Assembly (NCBI GenBank): GCA_934726055.1
Contig: CAKVCZ010000002.1
Location: 62,001-126,000, forward strand
Direction of reading: 5' to 3'
Source: an uncultured Candidatus Melainabacteria bacterium
Lineage (GTDB): Bacteria; Cyanobacteriota; Vampirovibrionia; Gastranaerophilales; Gastranaerophilaceae
Length of the DNA stretch: 64,000 nucleotides
The notes beneath the pieces were generated by a model. The model was given only the letters and a program-made list of their open reading frames with translations, was not told the origin of the DNA and did not search any database. A program made the translations under genes and the position numbers. Positions 17,789 through 25,385 of the stretch are shown piece by piece (the stretch's first letter is position 1; every line of letters starts with the position of its first letter).

Positions 17789-18967
17789 ATGACAGCAGAT
17801 TTTAATACCACAACAAAAGAAATTTTAGAACGTTTTGATTGGTATAGTCAAACTTTTGACGGTGCTGTTCAAAGTGCATCTAATGATTTTTTGCTTGATG
17901 GATTAAGTGTAAAATTAGTTTCTGTCAGCAAAAATATGAATGCTTTATTTTTGGAAGAAAGTTATTTTGTAACCAAAATAAAAGTAGATCCTCAAAACGA
18001 GGTTTATTTGAGATCATCTGATAAAGCTGTGAAAATTATATTAGAGAGAGCTTTAGGAAGTTCTAAAAAGCCTTTTGTTTTAAATAAAATTACCGAATTG
18101 GAAGCAAAAATTATCACAGGATTCAACGATAATTTATACAATTTTGTTTGTTCAAATTTTATAAAAGGTAATGGTCAAAACAGGAAAATAGATGTTACGC
18201 ATTTAACTTTCTTTATAAAGGATAACGAAACATCTGAATGTGGAAAGGTTATTTTAACTGTTCCAAGTCCATTATTAAACCCAATTCCGATAGAAATTCA
18301 TGAAGAAAAGTTTAGTTTGGATTTCTTTAATAAAAGTTTGGTAGAAGTTGATTTAAAAATAGGAACAACAGCGTTTTCAGTTGGAGATTTAAAATGTCTT
18401 GAACCTGAAGATATAGTTGTTCTCGATAATAGTAATATTCAGACAATGAGGTTGTTGTATAAGGGGTATGAAAAAGAATTTAGAATTGCTCCAAATCCGG
18501 CAATTATTATGTCAGTAGATAGTGATGGAGGAGAAGAAATGGCTTCAAATATGCCACCTGAAAACCTTTGGGATAGTATTCAAGTTGAAATGGGTGCTGA
18601 ATTTGATAAAGTCAAAATTTCGCTTGGAGAATTAAAAAATATAGAACAGGGTTTGGTTGTTGATTTGGCATCTGTTTATAGCAACAATATAACTTTAAAA
18701 GTAGAAGAAAAAGTTATAGCAACAGGTGAGTTGGTTATTGTAAATGACAGGTATGGGGTAAAGATTAACAAAATCTTTGCAGAACCAAAATCTCAACCGC
18801 AACAACAGGTTCAGGAAGAAGTTTACAACCAAGAAGAAGTTCAAGAGGAAGGTCAAGAGCAAATAGGTGAATCTATTGGCGAACCGATGGGAATGGAAGA
18901 AATGCCTGAAAATTCTGATGGAGAATTGGATTACAGCGATTTTGAACTTGAAGATGAAGATTTATAA
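17789..18967 (+). CDS. double-SpoA C-ring protein (FliM/FliN or SctQ-like)
   Basis: 392 residues, first gene of the export block. The last structured part is a FliN-like SpoA domain at about 262-332 (VKISLGELKNIEQGLVVDL, then ATGELVIVNDRYGVKI). A weaker, related SpoA segment precedes it at about 183-237 (LVEVDLKIGTTAFSVGDLKC). Residues 1-170 could be the FliM middle region but are poorly conserved to the eye. The final 60 residues are a Gln/Glu-rich acidic tail. Two SpoA domains in one chain recall SctQ/YscQ of injectisomes, or a FliM-FliN fusion. The product should form the cytoplasmic sorting/switch ring. It is followed 23 nt later by fliO. Confidence 0.75.
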   Translation: MTADFNTTTKEILERFDWYSQTFDGAVQSASNDFLLDGLSVKLVSVSKNMNALFLEESYFVTKIKVDPQNEVYLRSSDKAVKIILERALGSSKKPFVLNKITELEAKIITGFNDNLYNFVCSNFIKGNGQNRKIDVTHLTFFIKDNETSECGKVILTVPSPLLNPIPIEIHEEKFSLDFFNKSLVEVDLKIGTTAFSVGDLKCLEPEDIVVLDNSNIQTMRLLYKGYEKEFRIAPNPAIIMSVDSDGGEEMASNMPPENLWDSIQVEMGAEFDKVKISLGELKNIEQGLVVDLASVYSNNITLKVEEKVIATGELVIVNDRYGVKINKIFAEPKSQPQQQVQEEVYNQEEVQEEGQEQIGESIGEPMGMEEMPENSDGELDYSDFELEDEDL

Positions 18968-18990
18968 TAATAAAAGGATAATATAATAAA

Positions 18991-19293
18991 ATGGGACACT
19001 ATATAGCAAGTTTTGCAATATATACAATGGCAATGATAGGGTTAATATGCTTTGCTTTGTTTGTATATAAAAAGTTTTCAATTACCAGTTTCAATTCAAA
19101 GAGAAAAGGTCTTTTAAATGTTGAAGATGCATTAGGACTTTCCCCAAGAAAGACTTTATTTATAATAAAAGCGGGTAATGAAAGATTTTTAATTGCCTCT
19201 GATACAGAAAGAACAACTCTTATTTCAAAATTGGATTTAAAAGATGACGGAATTGTAAATCTTGATGCGATAGATGAAATGAATAATTTGTAA
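18991..19293 (+). CDS. fliO: flagellar biosynthesis protein FliO
   Basis: 100 residues: one N-terminal membrane helix (about 5-26), then a small cytoplasmic domain with LLNVEDALGLSPRKTLFIIK, GNERFLIASD and a closing acidic tail. This matches FliO, the FliP-assembly helper, in size, topology and position directly before fliP. FliO is generally associated with flagella rather than with virulence injectisomes, which favours a flagellar origin for the block. AAGGA precedes the ATG at about 13 nt. Confidence 0.8.
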   Translation: MGHYIASFAIYTMAMIGLICFALFVYKKFSITSFNSKRKGLLNVEDALGLSPRKTLFIIKAGNERFLIASDTERTTLISKLDLKDDGIVNLDAIDEMNNL

Positions 19294-19314
19294 ATAAAAG
19301 AAGAAGGTAGTAAT

Positions 19315-19956
19315 ATGGCAGATATTTTTAAGGACATAAATCCGGTTATACAAATGCTTGTAGTAATGTCGATGTTTTCGATATTACCTTTTGTATTCAG
19401 TTGTATGACAAGTTTTTTACGATTTATTATTGTTTTTTCAATGCTAAAAACTGCGATGGGTACACAATCTGTACCTCCATCTATTGTAATTATAGGTTTG
19501 TCAATGATTTTGACTTTTTACACTATGGGACCTGTTTTTCAGCAGTGCTATGAACAAGGGCAAATTCCTTATAATAAAACAAAAAATGTGCTTTTAGCTA
19601 TTGAAGCAGGTTCAAAGCCGTTAAAAGAATTTATGTTAAAACAAACCAGAGAAACTGATTTGGCTTTTTTTGTTGAGTTATCCGGAAATGATAGACCTGA
19701 AACTCCTGATGAATTAACGATATGGCAAGTTGCTCCTGCATATATAATTAGTGAATTAAAAACGGCATTTGAAATAGGTTTTATTGTATTTGTACCGTTT
19801 ATAGTTTTGGATTTGGTTGTTGCAAATGTACTGTTGGCACTAGGTATGTTCATGCTGTCGCCTACAATTATTTCGCTGCCGTTTAAACTGTTGATATTTA
19901 TTGCAGTAGATGGTTGGGCTTTGATAGTTCAGGGGTTAGTCCAAAGTTATAATTAG
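19315..19956 (+). CDS. fliP: type III export apparatus protein FliP/SctR
   Basis: 213 residues, four membrane helices. Core motifs are present: SCMTSFLRFIIVFSMLKTAM (37-56, where flagellar FliP has SFTRIVIV), GTQSVPPSIVIIGLSMILTF, FEIGFIVFVPFIVLDLVVAN and the closing LPFKLLIFIAVDGW. It forms the export-gate pentamer with FliQ and FliR in the inner membrane. The cleavable signal peptide found in many FliP proteins is not evident, making the length closer to SctR. GAAGG lies 7 nt upstream of the ATG. Confidence 0.92.
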   Translation: MADIFKDINPVIQMLVVMSMFSILPFVFSCMTSFLRFIIVFSMLKTAMGTQSVPPSIVIIGLSMILTFYTMGPVFQQCYEQGQIPYNKTKNVLLAIEAGSKPLKEFMLKQTRETDLAFFVELSGNDRPETPDELTIWQVAPAYIISELKTAFEIGFIVFVPFIVLDLVVANVLLALGMFMLSPTIISLPFKLLIFIAVDGWALIVQGLVQSYN

Positions 19957-20032
19957 TTGAAGAATATTAATTTGACGAAATTTAATAAATAATTAATATT
20001 ATTTAAGTATCAAACAAAAGAGGAAATACACT

Positions 20033-20536
20033 ATGGAAATGTTAATGGAATATATGGCAAGAGGATTTGTGGCAATGCTTTCTATATCAATGCCTTGCGT
20101 ACTTGTTGCCGCAGGAATTGGTTTAGTTGTAGGTATTTTACAAGCCGTAACTCAGGTTCAAGAACAAACTATTGCTGCTGCACCAAAAATTCTAGCTGTA
20201 TTTTTAGTAATTATAATAGGTGGAGTAGGGTTTGTAAGAATTTTAACGAATTTGTTCACTGATGGTATGGCATTGGCATTTAATGTAGTTCCAAAAAATG
20301 ACAGCTATGTTTTGCCTCCAAATTATTATAAATATACACGACCATTTGCTGCTGAAATGAAACAGGGTCCAAATGAACCGGATAAAGATGGGTTTAGACG
20401 TATGACACAAGGAAAACCAACTTCACTTGGCAGATCTCAAATGGATTCAGTTAAAAATAAAAAAGCAGGAATTTTCCAACCCGGAACTGATTTTCTTGAA
20501 ACACAAAGAATTATGCAAAATGTAAATGGTAGATGA
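20033..20536 (+). CDS. fliQ: export apparatus protein FliQ/SctS with long C-terminal tail
   Basis: 167 residues, nearly twice the usual 88-90. Residues 1-86 are a normal FliQ: two helices separated by the QAVTQVQEQTIAAAPKILAV loop. Residues 87-167 are an extra hydrophilic, Pro/Lys/Gln-rich tail (NYYKYTRPFAAEMKQG near its start, FLETQRIMQNVNGR at the end) with no recognised domain. AGAGGAAA precedes the ATG. The gene ends in TGA. The tail could contact the C-ring or substrates, but nothing in the sequence proves a role. Confidence 0.88.
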   Translation: MEMLMEYMARGFVAMLSISMPCVLVAAGIGLVVGILQAVTQVQEQTIAAAPKILAVFLVIIIGGVGFVRILTNLFTDGMALAFNVVPKNDSYVLPPNYYKYTRPFAAEMKQGPNEPDKDGFRRMTQGKPTSLGRSQMDSVKNKKAGIFQPGTDFLETQRIMQNVNGR

Positions 20537-20550
20537 TAAGTTAAACAATT

Positions 20551-20976
20551 ATGAAAAAATATAGTTTTATATTAATTTTAATACTTGTTTTACTGTGTCA
20601 GTATTCTGTAATTGCTGATACAAAACTTTCTGATGAAAATAGCAAAAAAGAAACTGTAAAAACGGATGAAATTATTCAATTTCAAGATTATATAATGCTT
20701 AGTCAAGAGGCAATAAAATTTATAAAATCCAGAAATGAAGATGTTGTAAAAGCAAGTATTATGACAACTATTAAAAATCGTCGTGATACGGTTATTTTAG
20801 AGGCAAAATCTTGTGGGAATACAAAAATAGATGTTCAAATCGGAAAAGAAAAATATGAAATTTGTGTTAGAGTGAAAAAATCTAAAACAATAATTCATAC
20901 CAAATGTAAGTTGTTTAATTTCGTAAGTTTGGATAAACCTGATGGAGTAGCTTTGTTAAAGGAGAATAAAAAATAA
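20551..20976 (+). CDS. small secreted protein inside the fli block, function unknown
   Basis: 141 residues with a Sec signal peptide (hydrophobic core about 5-20, probable cut after VIAD). The mature part has QDYIMLSQEAIKFIKSRNED, then RRDTVILEAKSCGNTKIDVQ and YEICVRVKKSK. The spacing of short beta strands around a G-x-T-x-I/L-x-V element loosely recalls the N-terminal domain of secretin/CpaC-type pilus proteins; this is a weak resemblance. Two or three Cys suggest a periplasmic disulphide. Its stop overlaps the fliR start by one base (TAATG), so it is translationally coupled to the export gate. No family is claimed. Confidence 0.7.
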   Translation: MKKYSFILILILVLLCQYSVIADTKLSDENSKKETVKTDEIIQFQDYIMLSQEAIKFIKSRNEDVVKASIMTTIKNRRDTVILEAKSCGNTKIDVQIGKEKYEICVRVKKSKTIIHTKCKLFNFVSLDKPDGVALLKENKK

Positions 20977-21755
20977 TGGAAAGTTTTATTCTTCAACTAA
21001 ATTCACTAATTCCGGGATTTGTTTCTCACATGAGCGGCGGACTTGTTATATTTGCAAGAATGATGGGCTTTGTAAGATTCGCACCGGTTTTAAATCGTAA
21101 AGAAATGCCGACATTGATGAAGGTAGGTTTAGCATTTATGCTTACGATTATTTTTGTAATGTTGCTTCATCCTCGTGAACTTCCATCTGATGCAGATTTG
21201 CTTCTTGCTTTAATTTTGAACATTGCTGTTGGTGCAATGATGGGTTATATGGCACAGCTAATATTAGCCGCGGTTGAAGCTGGTGGAGATATGATTAATA
21301 TGCAAATGGGTTTGTCATCTGCAATGGTTTTAGATCCAACAACATCAAGTCAAGTTTCACTTTTGGGTAAATTTTTTGGTTTAATTGGTGTTGTAATATT
21401 TTTGAAAATAGGCGGTGCATATTGGTTATTTCAAGCATTTGCAAAAAGTTTTGAGATATTTCCGATTTATTCAACGTCTGTGCCGTTAGCAAAAATTGTT
21501 AATATGGATTATTTAATAAGTATGTCCTCAAACGTATTGTATATGGGGTTACAAATAGCCTCTCCGGTTCTTTTAGCAACATTAGGACAAGATATTATTC
21601 TTGGGGTAATTTCAAAAACGGCACCTCAAGTTAATGTATTTCAATTATCGTTCCTTTTTAAACCGGTATTTGGTGCTGCTATTTTGATTTGGATTTTGCC
21701 AATGTTAGTTAATGTTATAAGTGATTACTTCATGACTTTTTCTCATATTATTTAA
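20976..21755 (+). CDS. fliR: export apparatus protein FliR/SctT
   Basis: 259 residues, about six membrane helices, full FliR length. Recognisable stretches: ARMMGFVRFAPVLNRKEMPT (residues 27-46), EAGGDMINMQMGLSSAMVLD with the conserved Asp-Pro, and FLFKPVFGAAILIWILPML. It caps the FliP5Q4R1 export gate in the inner membrane. Its ATG overlaps the stop of the preceding gene by one base. flhB, flhA, fliI and filament genes are not in the window. Confidence 0.92.
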   Translation: MESFILQLNSLIPGFVSHMSGGLVIFARMMGFVRFAPVLNRKEMPTLMKVGLAFMLTIIFVMLLHPRELPSDADLLLALILNIAVGAMMGYMAQLILAAVEAGGDMINMQMGLSSAMVLDPTTSSQVSLLGKFFGLIGVVIFLKIGGAYWLFQAFAKSFEIFPIYSTSVPLAKIVNMDYLISMSSNVLYMGLQIASPVLLATLGQDIILGVISKTAPQVNVFQLSFLFKPVFGAAILIWILPMLVNVISDYFMTFSHII

Positions 21756-21772
21756 AAAAGTTTAAAAAAACA

Positions 21773-21800
21773 AAAACAGCCAACTTAAAATGGCTGTTTT
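21773..21800. terminator. bidirectional terminator after fliR
   Basis: AAAACAGCCA and TGGCTGTTTT form a 10-bp stem with an 8-nt loop, A-rich before and T-rich after, between converging genes. Confidence 0.8.
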
Positions 21801-21822
21801 GTATGTTGTCAATTACTACATC

Positions 21823-22287
21823 TTAGTATCTTGCAGGAACTGCAGCGGATACAACCTTTTTCATACTTCCATTCACTATAACTCTTGAATTTAAAGCTTG
21901 TGGAGTAGCATTTTGTACATAGCTTTGTTTTTGAACAGTGTTAACTTGTGGTTTTTGATATTGTTGTTGGGCTTGTTGTTGCATATTAGTTCTGAATTGT
22001 TGTGTTTTTTGTTGAGCGTTATATGCTTGTTGTGCAGCGTATGCTTGTTGTTGTGCCGCAAATATTTGTGCTAAAGATTGTTTTTGTGGTTTTGCTTGCG
22101 GCATTTGAGTTGTTTGTTTTACAGTTTGTTGTACCGGTTTTTGAACCTGTGGTCGCATTTGTGGTTTTACAGCTTGTTGTTGTGCATAATAGTAATTTAA
22201 TTGTGCAGTTTCTGTTTTGCGTTTTAAATCACAAAGTCCTGTGCAAACTGAATTGTCATCAAAAAATTTTGTTAAAAAGTTTTCCAT
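21823..22287 (-). CDS. glutamine-rich low-complexity protein
   Basis: 154 residues from the ATG of MENFLTKFFDDNSVCTGLCD; a GAGG sits 9 nt upstream. An ATG five codons earlier overlaps that site and is less likely. After a short N-terminal region with a CTGLC pair, residues 30-130 are dominated by Gln, Ala, Tyr, Lys and Pro, with repeated AQQQAYAAQQ-like runs. The end (VIVNGSMKKVVSAAVPARY) is more ordered. There is no signal peptide or domain. Such composition suggests a disordered or prion-like protein; function is unknown. Confidence 0.65.
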   Translation of the reverse strand: MENFLTKFFDDNSVCTGLCDLKRKTETAQLNYYYAQQQAVKPQMRPQVQKPVQQTVKQTTQMPQAKPQKQSLAQIFAAQQQAYAAQQAYNAQQKTQQFRTNMQQQAQQQYQKPQVNTVQKQSYVQNATPQALNSRVIVNGSMKKVVSAAVPARY

Positions 22288-22482
22288 AATTTTCATCCTC
22301 ATCTCTCTTATTGCTTATGTAGTATCGTGTAATCTATTTAATAATAATTTTTGAAAAGTCAACATTTTTTGAAAAATTTTTAAATATTCGATTATCTTAT
22401 TTAAAAAATCATTTATTTGTTATATTATGTATTTAATAAAAAGTTATAAAGAATCAAAAATTTAATAAAAGGAGCGTAAATT

Positions 22483-22683
22483 ATGGCAAAAATTACAAAA
22501 GAAATGGGAATTATGGAAATTGTACAAGAATACCCTGAAACAGTAGAAGTGTTCCAAAAATTTGGAATGGGTTGTATTGGTTGTGCTGCTGCTCATTTCG
22601 AAAATTTAGAAGCAGGTGCAAAGGTTCATGGCATTGATATTGATGCTATGGTTGATGCTATGAATGAAATTGTTGGAGAATAA
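22483..22683 (+). CDS. DUF1858-type small CxxC protein
   Basis: 66 residues, the whole chain being one DUF1858 domain: MGIMEIVQEYPETVEVFQKF, then GMGCIGCAAAHFENLEAGA with a CxxC pair. Members are found with hybrid cluster proteins, ScdA/RIC iron-sulphur repair proteins and redox enzymes, and may bind a metal cluster or form a disulphide. AAAGGAG lies 9 nt before the ATG. The NfeD gene starts 4 nt after the stop, so it leads a three-gene operon with NfeD and a stomatin. Confidence 0.85.
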   Translation: MAKITKEMGIMEIVQEYPETVEVFQKFGMGCIGCAAAHFENLEAGAKVHGIDIDAMVDAMNEIVGE

Positions 22684-22687
22684 TTAT

Positions 22688-23116
22688 ATGATTCTTTGGC
22701 AGTTATTTGTTTGTATTGGTTTTGCCTTTTTGATATTAGAAATTATAATGCCGTTAACTTTCTTTTTAAGTTTAGCAATTGGTGCATTTGTAACAGCAAT
22801 AGTTTCAATATGGATTTTATCTAAATTTGTATTAATTCCAGTATTTGCGGTGTTATCAATAGTTTCATTGTTAATATTCAGACCATTTTTAGCTAAAAAT
22901 AAACAAAATGGAGATACACAGGAAACAGGTATTGAAGGCAAATATATCGGAAAATCGGCAAAGGTAGTAAAAACAACAAATCAAAATGAAGGTGTAATTT
23001 CAATATACGGAGAACGTTGGGAAGCAAGAAGTGATATGGAGATTCCTGAAGGTTTTGAAGTTGAAATCGTTCACAATGATGGTCTTGTTATGTATGTAAA
23101 GAAAATAGAAAAATAA
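22688..23116 (+). CDS. NfeD-family membrane protein
   Basis: 142 residues from the ATG of MILWQLFVCIGFAFLILEII, chosen because GGAG lies 9 nt upstream; an earlier in-frame ATG would overlap the previous gene. Two or three membrane helices fill residues 1-65, followed by a small OB-fold domain (GIEGKYIGKSAKVVKTT, GVISIYGERWEARSD, FEVEIVHNDGLVMYVKKI). NfeD proteins partner with SPFH/stomatin proteins in membrane microdomains, and the next gene is exactly that. Confidence 0.9.
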   Translation: MILWQLFVCIGFAFLILEIIMPLTFFLSLAIGAFVTAIVSIWILSKFVLIPVFAVLSIVSLLIFRPFLAKNKQNGDTQETGIEGKYIGKSAKVVKTTNQNEGVISIYGERWEARSDMEIPEGFEVEIVHNDGLVMYVKKIEK

Positions 23117-23129
23117 GGAGCTTAGAATT

Positions 23130-24095
23130 ATGTTTTGGTTATCAGTATTATTAGTATTATCGGTGCTATACATCTTAAAAGGTGTAATTATAGTACAACA
23201 AATGGAAGAAGTTATAATAGAACGTTGGGGTAAGTACCACAAAACTTTGACTCCGGGTTTAAATTTTATTATTCCATTTATTGATACTCCATGTGGAATT
23301 GTTTGGAAAATAACTCAAAAAGGTGTAGATGGTCAAACTTATTCTTACACAAGATTAATGACAAAAATTGACAAACGTGAAACTGTTTATGATTTCCCTC
23401 GTCAGAATGTAATTACAAAAGATAACGTAACAATTAGTATTAATGCATTGTTATACTTCCAAATTGTGGATTCAAAATCTGCGGTATATGAAATTACAAA
23501 CCTAATTGATGCAATAGAAAAATTGACTCAAACAAATTTAAGACAATTAGTTGGTCAATTGGATTTAGATGAAACGCTTATTTCTCGTGATAAAATTAAT
23601 CACGAATTAAGAGAAATACTTGACGAAGCGACAAATAAATGGGGTGTTAAAGTTAATCGTGTAGAATTGCAAGATATTAACCCACCTGCAGATATTCAAG
23701 CTGCAATGGAAAAGCAAATGAAAGCAGAACGTGAAAAACGTGCGGTTATTCTTGAATCAGAAGGTATGAAACAATCTGCAATTTTGAAAGCTCAAGGTGA
23801 AAAAGAAGCTGCAATTAATAAAGCAGAGGGTGAAAAACAAGCTGCGATATTAAGAGCAGATGGTATAGCACAAGCAAGAGTATTAGAAGCTGACGGTGAA
23901 AGACAAGCTATTGAAAGAATTATAAATGCGATAGGTGATAAGGGTAAACCTGATCAATACTTAATTGCAATGAAATATCTTGAAACATTAAAGAATATGA
24001 CAGAAGGTCAAAACAACAAAGTTGTTTACATGCCTTATGAAGCAACAGGTATTTTATCATCAGTTGATGGTATAAAGCAAATGTTTGACAGATAA
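23130..24095 (+). CDS. SPFH/stomatin-like (slipin, QmcA-type) protein
   Basis: 321 residues: an N-terminal membrane anchor (1-18), then the band 7/SPFH domain (about 20-195, with EEVIIERWGKYHKTLTPGLN and VELQDINPPADIQAAMEKQM), then an Ala/Glu/Lys coiled coil made of repeats such as AEGEKQAAILRADGIAQARV. Members form large membrane rings and work with NfeD; a role in membrane organisation or FtsH-type proteolysis is known for relatives. AAGGAG lies 11 nt before the ATG, and a terminator follows. Confidence 0.92.
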   Translation: MFWLSVLLVLSVLYILKGVIIVQQMEEVIIERWGKYHKTLTPGLNFIIPFIDTPCGIVWKITQKGVDGQTYSYTRLMTKIDKRETVYDFPRQNVITKDNVTISINALLYFQIVDSKSAVYEITNLIDAIEKLTQTNLRQLVGQLDLDETLISRDKINHELREILDEATNKWGVKVNRVELQDINPPADIQAAMEKQMKAEREKRAVILESEGMKQSAILKAQGEKEAAINKAEGEKQAAILRADGIAQARVLEADGERQAIERIINAIGDKGKPDQYLIAMKYLETLKNMTEGQNNKVVYMPYEATGILSSVDGIKQMFDR

Positions 24096-24117
24096 TTTTT
24101 TAAGTGTATAAAACTAG

Positions 24118-24147
24118 AGGTTAAGCTATTTTCCGAAAGCTTAACCT
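24118..24147 (+). terminator. terminator of the DUF1858-NfeD-stomatin operon
   Basis: AGGTTAAGCT and AGCTTAACCT form a 10-bp stem with a 10-nt loop, followed by a T-rich tail (TTATTTTTAATTTT). Confidence 0.85.
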
Positions 24148-24209
24148 TTATTTTTAATTTTACAAAAAATTTTCATTATGATAATATAAAAGAAAAAAGG
24201 AGAAATAAA

Positions 24210-24386
24210 ATGGCAAGACTTGTAAGACCGACTTGGGCAATCAGATGTACACAATCAGGCTGTAAACAATTATTTGAAGTTGCAATATTAGAAGATGGAA
24301 AACAACAAGAAGTAGTTTGTCCAAATTGTGGTGAACATTATGTATATCCTATTTCAAAAGAAGATGAAGAAAGAGGAAATAACTAA
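24210..24386 (+). CDS. 58-residue zinc-ribbon protein
   Basis: A short gene with a good site (AAAAAGGAG, 7 nt before the ATG). The product starts MARLVRPTWAIRCTQSGCKQ and contains two Cys pairs: C13-x4-C18 and C37-P-N-C40 in VVCPNCGEHYVYPIS. That spacing fits a small zinc ribbon. The acidic C-terminus reads EDEERGNN. It stands between a terminator and the radical SAM gene, so it is probably the first gene of that transcript. Function unknown; a nucleic-acid or protein-binding role would be a guess. Confidence 0.75.
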   Translation: MARLVRPTWAIRCTQSGCKQLFEVAILEDGKQQEVVCPNCGEHYVYPISKEDEERGNN

Positions 24387-24409
24387 AGAAGTTTAGTTTA
24401 AATTGAATT

Positions 24410-25354
24410 ATGTTTTTCAATGGAACGGAAAAACGCTATAATCAATTTAGCGAATATTTAAAACAAAAATTCGGCGTTAAGGTATATAAAATAACACTTG
24501 ATGCCGGATTTTCGTGTCCAAACAGGCAAGATGGAAAAAAGGGTTGTATATATTGTGATGCTGGCGGAAGTTTTTCGCAATCACATTCTGCGGACATGAC
24601 AATAAAAGAACAGTTGGATTTTGGTGCTCAATATCTTACGGAAAGATTTAAGGCAGTAAAATACATGTCGTATTTTCAATCTTTTTCAAACACATATAAG
24701 CCGGTTGAAGAGTTAAAAGAAATTTACGATGCGGCATTGGATCATAAGGATATTGTAGGTATTTCTATCGGAACTCGTCCGGATTGTGTTGATGGTGAAA
24801 AATTAGATTTGATAGCAAGTTACAAGGACAAATATGAAACTTGGATTGAATATGGCTTGCAGTCAATGCATAAAAAGACTTTAGAGCGTATAAACAGAGG
24901 ACACGATTTTGAATGTTTTTTGAAAACGTATGAAGAAACAAAAAAACGTGGAATAAATGTTTGTGTGCATGTGATTTTTGGGCTTTGGGAAACGCATGAC
25001 GAAATGATGCAGACAATAAAAGCTTTGGCTGATTTGAATATAGATGGTTTAAAACTCCACATGATTTGCGGTTTAAGAGGTACAGAACTTACTGAAATGT
25101 ACAAGCGTGGCGAATTTGAATTTATGAGTGAAATGGAATACGTAAATCTTTGTTGTGATGCGATAGAACTTTTACCTCCGACAACAACATTACACAGAAT
25201 CGCAGGCAGTGGCTTAAAATCAACTCTTGTAGAGCCAAAATGGATTGGTAAAAAATTTGAATGCTTAAATAAAATTGATGCCGAATTTGTCCGTCGCGAT
25301 TCTTGGCAAGGAAAACTATACGTACCATCAGGTAATATGGTTTCTGCTACTTGA
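24410..25354 (+). CDS. radical SAM protein, YhcC/TIGR01212 family
   Basis: 314 residues. The opening (KRYNQFSEYLKQKFGVKVYK) and the cluster motif C36-x9-C46-x2-C49 in SCPNRQDGKKGCIYCDAGG are those of the YhcC family, which uses a long first Cys spacing. YMSYFQSFSNTYKPVEEL, GISIGTRPDCVD and GLKLHMICGLRGTELTEMY are also family blocks. The chemistry in this family remains poorly defined; it binds a 4Fe-4S cluster and S-adenosylmethionine. The gene ends in TGA, 31 bp before hisS, which has its own start-proximal promoter. Confidence 0.9.
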   Translation: MFFNGTEKRYNQFSEYLKQKFGVKVYKITLDAGFSCPNRQDGKKGCIYCDAGGSFSQSHSADMTIKEQLDFGAQYLTERFKAVKYMSYFQSFSNTYKPVEELKEIYDAALDHKDIVGISIGTRPDCVDGEKLDLIASYKDKYETWIEYGLQSMHKKTLERINRGHDFECFLKTYEETKKRGINVCVHVIFGLWETHDEMMQTIKALADLNIDGLKLHMICGLRGTELTEMYKRGEFEFMSEMEYVNLCCDAIELLPPTTTLHRIAGSGLKSTLVEPKWIGKKFECLNKIDAEFVRRDSWQGKLYVPSGNMVSAT

Positions 25355-25373
25355 AAAGTTATTTGATTTGTAA

Positions 25374-25379
25374 TAATAT
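25374..25379 (+). promoter_or_regulatory. -10 element giving a leaderless hisS message
   Basis: TAATAT ends 6 bases before the hisS ATG, so the usual +7 start point falls exactly on the A of the start codon. No Shine-Dalgarno sequence is present. Confidence 0.45.
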
Positions 25380-25385
25380 CGTTTT

